Source: Sphingobium sp. Cam5-1 (lineage in GTDB: Bacteria; Pseudomonadota; Alphaproteobacteria; Sphingomonadales; Sphingomonadaceae). Taken from it: DNA of 64,000 nucleotides. Numbering within the stretch: the stretch's first letter is position 1; each line of letters opens with the position of its first letter. The position numbers and the translations under genes are program-made. Location: NCBI RefSeq assembly GCF_015693305.1, contig NZ_CP065138.1:2730001-2794000 (forward strand), given 5' to 3'. The notes beneath the pieces are model-generated. The model searched no databases, was not told the DNA's origin, and saw nothing but the letters and a program-made list of their open reading frames with translations. Below are positions 44,354-53,386 of the stretch, piece after piece.

Positions 44354-46963
44354 ATGGCCCCGTCGCGCACCAAGCTAAGCGATACATCATATCGACCTGC
44401 CGATCTGGCGGTCGCGCTGGGTCTGGCCGAGGGTGGGATGCAGGCGTCAGCCTTCTGGATATCCGGAGCGTTCGCCCATATCGCCCGCCTCTGGCCGCTG
44501 GTGCTGCTGGGCAAGCTGTGCACCATCACGCTGCTCCATGTGCCGCTGTTCACCTTTGGCAATATTCTCCACTTCATCACATTCCTGGCGATGTTGCTGA
44601 TAGATGGCATGCTGATCGCCGCTCCACGTGCCGAACGATTCCAGAGTCTACGGCCGCATGTGCAGAAATGGTTGATGTTGCCGATGGCGCTGCTGTCGAG
44701 CATGAGTTTCAGCATGCTGCTGGGTCCGGCGCAATTTGCGGGGCCATTGTCGATATCTCTAGCGGCGGAAGTCGCGATGGCGTTGATCGCCGTATCGATA
44801 TTTGGCGACCGGCGGTTGCTGGGCGTCAGTTATTTTCTGGGCACATTGATCGTTTCGGCGTTTCAGGAAGCGGGCTTTGCGCAACTGGGTTTGTTGGTGA
44901 GTTGCATCGCGGTCATGATGATTGCCGCAGTGCGCCAGGCAAGGTCTGATTTCGAACGGGCAATCGCCCAACATCAACAGGACCTTCGCGCCCAACGATC
45001 CGACCGCCTGTTGCAGGAATATGAGCAGTCGGGGCAGGGCTGGTTCTGGGAAACCGACCGCCAGGGCTGCCTTACCTATCTTTCCGAAACGCTCACCCGG
45101 ACACTGGATATTGCGGAGGATGAACTTGTCGGCCAGTTGATCACCGACATTGTTTCCCCAGGCGATCATCAAAATGGCGGGGGCGAGCGCACGCTCGGCT
45201 TCCATTTATCGACGCGCACGGGCTTTTCGGACATTCATGTTCGAGCTGCGGCGACCCGCGACGAGCGCTGGTGGTCGATATCCGGCCAGCCGGTGTTCAA
45301 CGAATTCGGCCAATTTCACGGCTTTCGCGGGAGTGGCACCGATCTTACCGAAATGCGCCGGAGCCAGGCGGAGGTAAAGCGCCTCGCCCAGTTCGATTCG
45401 CTTACCGGGCTTGCCAATCGCGTGCAGATGCTGCGGTCGCTGGAAGATGCCGTGGCCGGTGCGCCTGGAAAGTCGGGCGATTGCGCGCTGCTGATGCTGG
45501 ACCTGGATCGCTTCAAGACCGTCAACGATACGCTCGGCCACCCCGCCGGGGACGCGCTGCTGCGGCAGGTGAGCCAGCGTCTTCAACGTGTCGCGGGCGA
45601 TCGCGGCCTTGTGGGGCGGCAGGGCGGTGACGAATTCAAGGTTCTGCTGCCCGGCAGGCATGATCGTGCGCTGCTGTCCCAACTCTCGACGATGATCATC
45701 AATACGCTGTCGCAACCCTATATGATTGAGGGGAAGGCGGTCGTCATCGGCGTGTCCATCGGGATTTCCTGTTGCCCGCATGACGGAGACACGGCCGATG
45801 CGCTGATCCGCAACGCCGATCTGGCGCTCTATGCTGCAAAGGGCGACGGGCGCGGCGTTCATCGCTTCTATTCGTCCGAAATGCACGCCGATGCAGAGGG
45901 GCGTCGGCAGTTGGAGGAGGATCTTCGCCACGCGCTGGCTTCGGACGGGCTGCACCTTGTCTATCAGCCGGTCGTGTCTTCAAGGACGGAGCGGGTCACT
46001 GGCTATGAAGCACTGCTTCGCTGGACCCATCCCGTACGTGGCGAGATTTCGCCATCCATTTTCGTGCCCATCGCCGAGGAGACAGGGCTTATCGGCTCGA
46101 TGGGTGACTGGGTTCTTCGCACCGCCTGCCGCGACGCTTCGGAGTGGGACGAAGATATTCGCGTCGCCGTCAATGTCTCGCCGATCCAGTTCGCCAATCC
46201 CGGATTGCCCGCCACGGTTATGAGTGCGCTCGCTGCTTCCCAACTCGCGCCCCAGCGGTTGGAGTTGGAGATCACCGAAAGCGTGTTCCTGAATGACAAT
46301 GACGGAACGGATTCGATGTTCGCCCGGCTTAAAGGGATTGGCGTTCGTCTGGCGCTCGACGATTTCGGCACAGGCTACTCCTCGCTTGGCTATTTGAAAA
46401 AAGCGCCCTTCGACAAGATCAAGATCGACCAGAGCTTTGTGCGCGGCGCGGTGATGACGGGCAGCCGCAACAGCGCGATCATCAAGGCGATCGTCAGCCT
46501 GGCCGAGGCGCTTGGCATGGACACCACGGCGGAAGGCGCGGAGACGCAGGACGAACTGGCGCTGATCCGCGATCTGGGATGCAGCCATATACAGGGTTAT
46601 GTCTATGGCCGCCCGCTTGTTGCCAGCGATGTGCTGGCCCGGCATCGCGCACATGGCACGGTGGCGCTGGTGGAGGGTTTCCAGTCCAGCCGCCCGGAGC
46701 GCAAGACGATGCTGCGGACGATCGCGGTGCAGGCCGATGGTCACGCCTATACCGGGCGCATCCGCAACATCTCCTCGACTGGCGCAATGATCGAGGGGCT
46801 GTGGCATGTGCCCCAAGGCACCCAGTTGTCGATCGAGTTCAGTGACAGCCAGAATGTGAGCGCTGTGGTTCGCTGGTCGCGCGAGGATCGGATGGGCGTT
46901 GAATTTACCAGCGCCATCGATATCGCCGCTGCCTGCGCCTTGCCTCGCTCATTGGCATCCTGA
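44354..46963 (+). CDS. Membrane-bound PAS-GGDEF-EAL-PilZ cyclic-di-GMP protein
   Basis: The 869-residue product has a membrane region of about five helices (residues 35-195), a PAS domain (near 230-345), a GGDEF domain with intact GGDEF active site (near residue 424), an EAL domain with GYEALLRW near residue 550 and DDFGTGYSSL near residue 672, and a C-terminal PilZ-like domain (TGRIRNISSTGAMIEG near residue 800, a c-di-GMP receptor motif). It can thus potentially make, degrade and sense c-di-GMP. ATG 44354 was chosen; GTG 44336 is an alternative and neither has a clear ribosome site. Confidence 0.88.
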   Translation: MAPSRTKLSDTSYRPADLAVALGLAEGGMQASAFWISGAFAHIARLWPLVLLGKLCTITLLHVPLFTFGNILHFITFLAMLLIDGMLIAAPRAERFQSLRPHVQKWLMLPMALLSSMSFSMLLGPAQFAGPLSISLAAEVAMALIAVSIFGDRRLLGVSYFLGTLIVSAFQEAGFAQLGLLVSCIAVMMIAAVRQARSDFERAIAQHQQDLRAQRSDRLLQEYEQSGQGWFWETDRQGCLTYLSETLTRTLDIAEDELVGQLITDIVSPGDHQNGGGERTLGFHLSTRTGFSDIHVRAAATRDERWWSISGQPVFNEFGQFHGFRGSGTDLTEMRRSQAEVKRLAQFDSLTGLANRVQMLRSLEDAVAGAPGKSGDCALLMLDLDRFKTVNDTLGHPAGDALLRQVSQRLQRVAGDRGLVGRQGGDEFKVLLPGRHDRALLSQLSTMIINTLSQPYMIEGKAVVIGVSIGISCCPHDGDTADALIRNADLALYAAKGDGRGVHRFYSSEMHADAEGRRQLEEDLRHALASDGLHLVYQPVVSSRTERVTGYEALLRWTHPVRGEISPSIFVPIAEETGLIGSMGDWVLRTACRDASEWDEDIRVAVNVSPIQFANPGLPATVMSALAASQLAPQRLELEITESVFLNDNDGTDSMFARLKGIGVRLALDDFGTGYSSLGYLKKAPFDKIKIDQSFVRGAVMTGSRNSAIIKAIVSLAEALGMDTTAEGAETQDELALIRDLGCSHIQGYVYGRPLVASDVLARHRAHGTVALVEGFQSSRPERKTMLRTIAVQADGHAYTGRIRNISSTGAMIEGLWHVPQGTQLSIEFSDSQNVSAVVRWSREDRMGVEFTSAIDIAAACALPRSLAS

Positions 46964-47004
46964 CCTGACTGATCCGGTTCGGGCGGCGACGCCCGCAAGC
47001 ACAT

Positions 47005-47036
47005 AAAAAAGGAGCTGTCGGGTGACAGCTCCTTTT
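47005..47036. terminator. Bidirectional Rho-independent terminator
   Basis: AAAAGGAGCTGTC / GACAGCTCCTTTT with a GGGT loop lies between the convergent GGDEF/EAL gene and the receiver gene. A runs and T runs on both sides allow use from both strands. Confidence 0.88.
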
Positions 47037-47055
47037 GTTGTACGTGGCGGAAGTT

Positions 47056-47475
47056 TCAGGCGGCGATCGCTACCTGTTCGGCCTTAACAAGGCCACGTGC
47101 CACGTCCTTGACCAGTGCGATGAAACGTCCGGCTTCCCGAGCGATCATCGCCTTGTTGAAGCAGGCTGCGGCACCCCGGTCCAGCGCTTCGGCCATGATC
47201 GGCGCTCCGTCGCGCATCAGGCTGGACAGCATGATGACGGGGCAGGGATCCATGTCCATGATCTCGTCAAGGATGCTGAGCCCATCCCGGCCCGGCATGG
47301 CGACGTCCATTGTCACCACGTCGGGCTTTTCCATGCGGATGAGGTCGATCGCTTCTTCGCCATTGCGGGCGATGCCCACGACATCGAACCGGCAATCGCG
47401 TTCCAGCAGCGTTTCGATCATGGCGCGAATGGTCAGCGAGTCATCGACCACCACGATCCGTATCGGCTTTGCCAT
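47056..47475 (-). CDS. CheB-type stand-alone receiver domain
   Basis: The 139-residue product begins IRIVVVDDSLTIRAMIETLL and has phospho-Asp in VVTMDVAMPGRDGLSIL near residue 57, Ser in MLSSL near residue 83 and the conserved Lys in CFNKAM near residue 108. This wording matches the receiver half of CheB, but no methylesterase domain follows. No other chemotaxis gene is in the window. It may feed motility or c-di-GMP control; the convergent neighbour is a c-di-GMP enzyme. Confidence 0.85.
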   Translation of the reverse strand: MAKPIRIVVVDDSLTIRAMIETLLERDCRFDVVGIARNGEEAIDLIRMEKPDVVTMDVAMPGRDGLSILDEIMDMDPCPVIMLSSLMRDGAPIMAEALDRGAAACFNKAMIAREAGRFIALVKDVARGLVKAEQVAIAA

Positions 47476-47540
47476 GCATTCCTCCGACCCTTGTTTTCAA
47501 AGGTCATAACGGACGAAAATCGGAGTCATTTAGGCAAGAG

Positions 47541-50039
47541 TCAGAAGAACAGCTTGCGGAAGGAAATGCTGATCGTGCGGCCCAGCGGATCGAGATAGCC
47601 CTGCTGGTAGCGCAGCGGCGTTCCCCCGGTCGCGTCCGTCACGTCGCGGCGCGTGTTGAAGATATTGTCGATCCCTATCGACACCCGCGATCCGCGCAAG
47701 AAGGGATGGTTCTTCACAAGTGAAGGCATCTGCCCCAGATTGGCGAACAGCCGCAGGTTCGCCGTTGCCAGACTGCCGAAATCGAGCCGCGACGTCCCGC
47801 CAAGAGCACCATCGACATGGGTGCCGCTTTCCCAATCGACGCTGAGCCGCGCGCCGAGGCCATTGTTGGTATAGCCGACGCGCGCCTCCACCTCATGCCG
47901 CGGCTGGCCGCCCGATGATCCTGTCGCGTCGCCATTCAACAGATCGAGTTCCGGCACGCCCGGCGCGATCAGGATGCTCTCGGTAAAATGCCATGTGTGA
48001 TAGAGGCTGAAGCTGAGGCGCCCGCCGCCGCCTCCACGTCTGCCGCCAAAGCCTCCCCCCGGCCGACCGCCACCGGCAGGGCCACCAAAGCTGCCCTCGC
48101 CGTGCGCTCGATCGCCGCCTTCCTGTCCGTGAGGCGGCGTGCCATCCTGACTTGCCTGCGCGCCCCGCTCTCCGCCCCGTCCGCCGCGATTGCCGAACAG
48201 TGCGCGCATGTCCTGCAACTCCTTGGGGCGATCTTCCGGCTTTGCACCGGCGGCGCGCCAAGCCTCTGCCAACTTCTGGATGCGCGACTTTAGCGGGAAG
48301 GAGAGGTCGAAGCCCCAACGCAGCTGTTCGCTTTGCGAGCGCAGATAATTGATCGGACGTGCATCAATTTCGGTCAGCAAGCCATAGACGCGGGTGAAGC
48401 GGCCATCAAAAGCGTCCTCGATTGCGGGGGTCGGCTCGGGGAATGCCGCGATCGGATTGCTTGTCCGGCTGTTGAGGTAGGTCGCGGTCAGGGTCAGGTT
48501 GGGCTTGTCGAAAGGCTTCACCGTTGCGCTCAGCCGGAACTGGTCGCGCACGCTTTCCTTCAATTGGGCGTTGCCCCCCGTCACCCGCGTGACGAAGACG
48601 GTCTGGCCGCTTTGATAATCAAAGACGGGTACATTCTCCGTCCTGACTTCGGGATCGCTGAGTTGATTGCCGGTCGGCGCGGCCCGGTCCTGGTTCGCGG
48701 ACACCAGCAGTTGCACCGCAGGGATCGGCCGCCACCGCAGGCCATAACCAAGCGTGGAGAGCGTGCCGAAGTCCGAAAGCTCCTGCGCTGCCGAATTAAC
48801 ATTGATGCCGATATCGCCAACGGCGCCAAGGACGCCTCTCGCCTTGCTGGTGATTGGCAAGTCGAGAGTGACCTGCCCGCTGGCGATCTGCCGGTCATAG
48901 TCGATGTCCTGCTCGAACCCGTTGCGGATCGACCAGCCCTCAAAGTCATTGGCCGACGCCCCCACCCGGACGGAGCTTGTGACGGCGCCCGCAGGCAACT
49001 CGAACACAGGGCCTGACAGCAGCAGGTCGCCCGTCACCGCCTGCGACCGCGCGTTCGCCCGGTCGATCGACGCCGATCGGTCCGTTCGCGTGCGGGTGTC
49101 CGACAGGTCGCCATTGCCAGTGAAGGACCATTGCCACCCCTTGCCGAGCAGCCCGTTGAAGGTCAGGCCGAGATGGCCGGTCGTTCCGCGAATCTGCTGA
49201 TCGAGCCGGTTGTCTCGCAGAAATTCGGCATAGAGCGGCCCGTTGCCGATCGGCGCGGCAAGTGCGGCGGCAGACAACCCCTGAAGCGAGTTATTGTCCG
49301 ACAGCTCGACCCGGCCGTTGACGGTCATCGACACGCCGCCGAGCGCACGCGCATAGGTGGCGTTCGCGGACACGCTCTCGGTCGCCGGACTCAACGTGCG
49401 GAAACGGGTGATGTCGATCAACGCCGGACTGCTCGCCGTCCGATCGATCCCGCGTTCGCTTTCCAGCAGTGAAGCAGCGGCATTATATTTGATGTTCAGC
49501 GTAAAGCGATTGTCGCCCCGGATGCGCAGCAGGCCCGCTTCGGCCGACCCGCTTTCCCGTCCGCCATCGGTCGTCGTGGCTGCCCGTAGATCGGCCAGCT
49601 CCGCCCGGAAACGCTGGCGCAGGACGATGTTCGCCGCCTTTTGCGTTGGTGCATAGCCATAGGATAGGGCGACCTGTTCCGGCAGGATGTCGACGCGCGC
49701 CACAGCCTCGGACGGGATGTCCTGGATTTCGGAAAAGCTGGATATGCGCTTGCCGTTCAGCAGCACGACCGGGGTCCCGTTCGTCTGTACCGACAATTCG
49801 GTGATCATTTCCGAAATGGAGGTGACGCCCAGAGCGCGGATGTCGGCGGAGGAAAGCTGCTGCTCAGGCTTGATATTGCCCAGCACCGCGCCCCGCTGCG
49901 GCTGGCCGGTGACGATGATCTCGTCGCCTTCCTCCATTTGCGCAGGCGGTTCCTGAGCTGAAGTCTGCGCCATCAGCGCAGCGGGCGATGCGCCCATCAT
50001 GAAAAACAGCATCAGCGAAGCCGGTCGGCGCACGAACAT
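47541..50039 (-). CDS. TonB-dependent receptor-like outer-membrane protein with Gly/Arg-rich insert
   Basis: The 832-residue product has a signal peptide (ending near ALMAQ), a short TonB-box-like acidic stretch (GDEIIVTGQPQRG), a plug domain (VVLLNGKRISSFSEIQDIPSEAVARVDILPE near residue 95-125) and a barrel ending in ISFRKLFF. Within the barrel, about residues 615-680, an extra segment is rich in Gly, Arg and charged residues (GNRGGRGGERG, GGRPGGGFGGRRGGGGG), probably an extracellular loop. The substrate is unknown. ATG 50039 has AAGGGG just upstream; frames further upstream lack a signal peptide. Confidence 0.85.
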   Translation of the reverse strand: MFVRRPASLMLFFMMGASPAALMAQTSAQEPPAQMEEGDEIIVTGQPQRGAVLGNIKPEQQLSSADIRALGVTSISEMITELSVQTNGTPVVLLNGKRISSFSEIQDIPSEAVARVDILPEQVALSYGYAPTQKAANIVLRQRFRAELADLRAATTTDGGRESGSAEAGLLRIRGDNRFTLNIKYNAAASLLESERGIDRTASSPALIDITRFRTLSPATESVSANATYARALGGVSMTVNGRVELSDNNSLQGLSAAALAAPIGNGPLYAEFLRDNRLDQQIRGTTGHLGLTFNGLLGKGWQWSFTGNGDLSDTRTRTDRSASIDRANARSQAVTGDLLLSGPVFELPAGAVTSSVRVGASANDFEGWSIRNGFEQDIDYDRQIASGQVTLDLPITSKARGVLGAVGDIGINVNSAAQELSDFGTLSTLGYGLRWRPIPAVQLLVSANQDRAAPTGNQLSDPEVRTENVPVFDYQSGQTVFVTRVTGGNAQLKESVRDQFRLSATVKPFDKPNLTLTATYLNSRTSNPIAAFPEPTPAIEDAFDGRFTRVYGLLTEIDARPINYLRSQSEQLRWGFDLSFPLKSRIQKLAEAWRAAGAKPEDRPKELQDMRALFGNRGGRGGERGAQASQDGTPPHGQEGGDRAHGEGSFGGPAGGGRPGGGFGGRRGGGGGRLSFSLYHTWHFTESILIAPGVPELDLLNGDATGSSGGQPRHEVEARVGYTNNGLGARLSVDWESGTHVDGALGGTSRLDFGSLATANLRLFANLGQMPSLVKNHPFLRGSRVSIGIDNIFNTRRDVTDATGGTPLRYQQGYLDPLGRTISISFRKLFF

Positions 50040-50226
50040 ACCCCTTTTGGAAAAGCGAACCTTTGATGGTCCGTCACTAGGGGCGAACTGTCTCAAAATC
50101 TTGGCAAGGCCAAGGCGAATTTGTCGCAAATTGTAGCAGACGCCCTCACGCACTGCGGATACCGTCACCCAATCCGTGGATAGGCTGATCTTGTCGCTTG
50201 TTCCCTTTGCCCATTGGCTCGCTTAG

Positions 50227-51177
<951 letters not shown>

Positions 51178-51223
51178 AATTCAGATGGTGAAGGGGGATG
51201 GACGACCGTCGAGCATCAAAAGC

Positions 51224-51619
51224 TCAAGGCTCTCCCTTGGACTCCTGCATCCGCCGTTCGGCAAACCATTGTTCCAGCATCTTGGCGGTGCAGCCGGTAA
51301 AGCCGTTGCTCCCGATCGCAGAGCAGCTGCCGGGTAGATTCTGGCGCTGTACTTCTTCCATCGTCGCCACTTGGCTACCCCAACCCGGCCCACCGGACGG
51401 GGCGGGCTTTTCGCGCAATTTCTTCGGGATGCGGTAGCGTTCGGACTCAGGCTTGCGCGCGCAAACGACGATCTCGTCGCCGACGCCCTTGGGACAGGGG
51501 TCGTTCCCATAGACGACCAGGTTGAACACGCGCTGTGGCGGCTCGGCCTTGGCTGGGGCGAGTAAGGCTATGGGAACAAGCGCCGCCATGGCGAGGAAGG
51601 TATGAACCGGGAAGCGCAC
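51224..51619 (-). CDS. Small exported protein of unknown function, paralogue of the next gene
   Basis: The 131-residue product has a signal peptide (ALLAPAKA) and then NLVVYGNDPCPKGVGDEIVVCARKPESERYRIPKKLR, followed by CSAIGSNGFTGCTAKM near residue 98. It shares this cysteine framework (DxCP, VVCAR, CSAxGxxGFTGC) with the neighbouring gene, so the pair arose by duplication. Four conserved cysteines could form two disulfides in the periplasm. I do not recognise a named family. Confidence 0.75.
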   Translation of the reverse strand: MRFPVHTFLAMAALVPIALLAPAKAEPPQRVFNLVVYGNDPCPKGVGDEIVVCARKPESERYRIPKKLREKPAPSGGPGWGSQVATMEEVQRQNLPGSCSAIGSNGFTGCTAKMLEQWFAERRMQESKGEP

Positions 51620-51707
51620 AGGTGATATCCTCTTTTCGCCCCTGTCCCACCGGCGGAGTGCCCAATTCCGCCAGCCTTACCCAGACGCCAAGCGTCCGGA
51701 GCAACCG

Positions 51708-52289
51708 TCACGGCTGCGTCGGTGCAGTCGGCTGCGGAGCGGCCTGCTGCGGCTGGCTGGCCTGCGCCTTTTCCTCCGCTACGGCTCGCGCTTCGATTGC
51801 CTTGCTATCCGCGTCGATTGTGGAAAGCCGCCGCGCCCGCTCTGCGGCTACCAAATCCTTCCAGCTGGCATTGTCCGCCGCCTGCCGTTCCGCCTTGGCA
51901 AGCCGGGCGAGTTGGTTGAAGCAACCAGTGAAGCCGCCGGGGCCAGTGGCCGAACAGCTTTCCGTGCCGGTACGGCCGACATATTCCATCGACCGCACGC
52001 GCTCGCCCCATGCCTGATTGCTCGGCTTGTTGGGATCGCCACGCAGCGGTTCAGGGATGCGGAAGCGTTCTTCCTCACCCTTGCGCGCGCATACGACGAT
52101 GTCGGTGCCAGCGCTTTGCGGGCAGGCGTCATCGCCATAGACGATGACCAGATTGACGCGCTCAGATCCCGTCGTACCGGCAGCGGCGGTGGGGGCCTGC
52201 TCCTGCACGGGTCCGCTCTGCTGCTGCGCCATGGCGGGCGGGGTGCTCGCAGCCATCAGCAGCATGGCGGCTGTCGCGGTCTTCATCAT
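51708..52289 (-). CDS. Small exported protein of unknown function with Ala/Gln-rich tail, paralogue of the neighbour
   Basis: The 193-residue product has a signal peptide (TPPAMAQ), a spacer, then NLVIVYGDDACPQSAGTDIVVCARKGEEERFRIPEPLRG and CSATGPGGFTGCFNQ near residue 118. These match the downstream neighbour closely, but this copy has an extra charged, helix-prone C-terminus (about residues 130-193) ending in Gln/Pro-rich sequence. Family unknown. It follows coq7 by 13 bp and may be in the dsbB-coq7 transcription unit, which would fit a disulfide-bonded product. Confidence 0.75.
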   Translation of the reverse strand: MMKTATAAMLLMAASTPPAMAQQQSGPVQEQAPTAAAGTTGSERVNLVIVYGDDACPQSAGTDIVVCARKGEEERFRIPEPLRGDPNKPSNQAWGERVRSMEYVGRTGTESCSATGPGGFTGCFNQLARLAKAERQAADNASWKDLVAAERARRLSTIDADSKAIEARAVAEEKAQASQPQQAAPQPTAPTQP

Positions 52290-52302
52290 CGTCCTTATCT
52301 CC

Positions 52303-52857
52303 TCAGATCCGCTTCGACAGCGCGATTGCAGCCCGGCATCCTAAACGAATGACGCCCGAAAGCAGTGGATAGGCAGGCGCCTGCTCCGCTCCACGGGCGA
52401 TCGCGGTTTCGCGATGTTCGACTTCTTCCGCCTGAAAATCCGCGATGGTGGCGGCAAGTTCCGGATCATCATTCGCCAGTTCCGCCAACTGCTCGCCATA
52501 ATGGCGGTCGATCTCCGTCTCGATAGCGGCGGTGCAGGCCATGGCGGCGCGTGGGCCGATCGCGGCGGTCACCGCTCCCAGCGCAAAGCCCGCGACGTTC
52601 CAGATCGGCTGCAATGCCGTCGGCCGCACGCCGCGCCGCGTGATCATCGCGTCGAATATCTTGCGATGCCGTTCTTCCTGCGCCGCCATGCCCGCGATGA
52701 CGCGCGCGTCGGGGTGGCGATCGCCAAGGACGGCAAGCTGCCCGGCATAGATGCGCGTCGCGCCGAACTCGCCCGCCTGATCCACGCGCAGCATCGCCGC
52801 GCGATCATCGGCCGTCACTTTCCGACCGGGGCGGGGGAAGTCCCTGGGCGCGTTCAT
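52303..52857 (-). CDS. coq7: Demethoxyubiquinone hydroxylase (Coq7/CLK-1 type)
   Basis: The 184-residue di-iron enzyme hydroxylates demethoxyubiquinone late in ubiquinone biosynthesis. Iron ligands are visible: Glu in DQAGEFGATRIY near residue 30, the E-x-x-H of MAAQEERHRKIF near residue 62, a central Glu in IETEIDRHY near residue 115, and EEVEHRE near residue 147. ATG 52857 overlaps the dsbB stop (ATGA); a longer upstream frame would read through dsbB. Confidence 0.92.
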   Translation of the reverse strand: MNAPRDFPRPGRKVTADDRAAMLRVDQAGEFGATRIYAGQLAVLGDRHPDARVIAGMAAQEERHRKIFDAMITRRGVRPTALQPIWNVAGFALGAVTAAIGPRAAMACTAAIETEIDRHYGEQLAELANDDPELAATIADFQAEEVEHRETAIARGAEQAPAYPLLSGVIRLGCRAAIALSKRI

Positions 52858-53339
52858 GCCTCTTTCCTCGACTTGATCAGCAAGGCCAAGATGGCGAGCG
52901 CGCTGGCTCCGGACAAGAGCCCGTTGAAGCCCGCGAGCGAAATGCCTAAGAGTGTCCAGGGCGCGACGTCGCAGCGGGTGATCGGGGTCGCCATGATCTG
53001 GTTCAATATGTCGGCCGGGTTGCCCGCCGTAGGAGAGGTGGAGCAGGCGGTCAGCCCCTGCCACCAGCCATATTCGACGCCCGCGTGGAACAGTCCTATT
53101 CCGCCGCTGATCCCGATCGCCAGTCCGGCTAGCCCCGCGAACAGCGCACTGACGCAAGGCCGTTTTTTCACGGCATAGGCGATCAGCGCGAGCGGGATCG
53201 CCGCCATATGCGGATAGCGTTGCCACCAGCACATCTCGCACGGATGCAGACCGCCTATATATTGCGAAGCGTAGGCGCCGCCCAGCAGCAAAAGCGGCGT
53301 GACGAGGGCGATAGCGCGGGCGAGAGGCAAGTTCTTCAT
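52854..53339 (-). CDS. DsbB-family disulfide-bond oxidoreductase
   Basis: The 161-residue membrane protein has four helices, the first periplasmic pair CEMC (in LHPCEMCWWQRYPH near residue 34) and a second pair in ACSTSP and TRCDV (near residues 98 and 123). DsbB passes electrons from DsbA to ubiquinone, so its pairing with the ubiquinone gene coq7 by ATGA overlap makes functional sense. Confidence 0.9.
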   Translation of the reverse strand: MKNLPLARAIALVTPLLLLGGAYASQYIGGLHPCEMCWWQRYPHMAAIPLALIAYAVKKRPCVSALFAGLAGLAIGISGGIGLFHAGVEYGWWQGLTACSTSPTAGNPADILNQIMATPITRCDVAPWTLLGISLAGFNGLLSGASALAILALLIKSRKEA

Positions 53340-53386
53340 GATGCCCGCTTAAACGGCCCCGAACCTTTCGTCATGCTGAACTTGCG

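Noticed and set aside
51181-51223. Possible small gene between pip and the exported protein gene
   Set aside because: Only about 40 bp between two convergent stops; no room for a gene.
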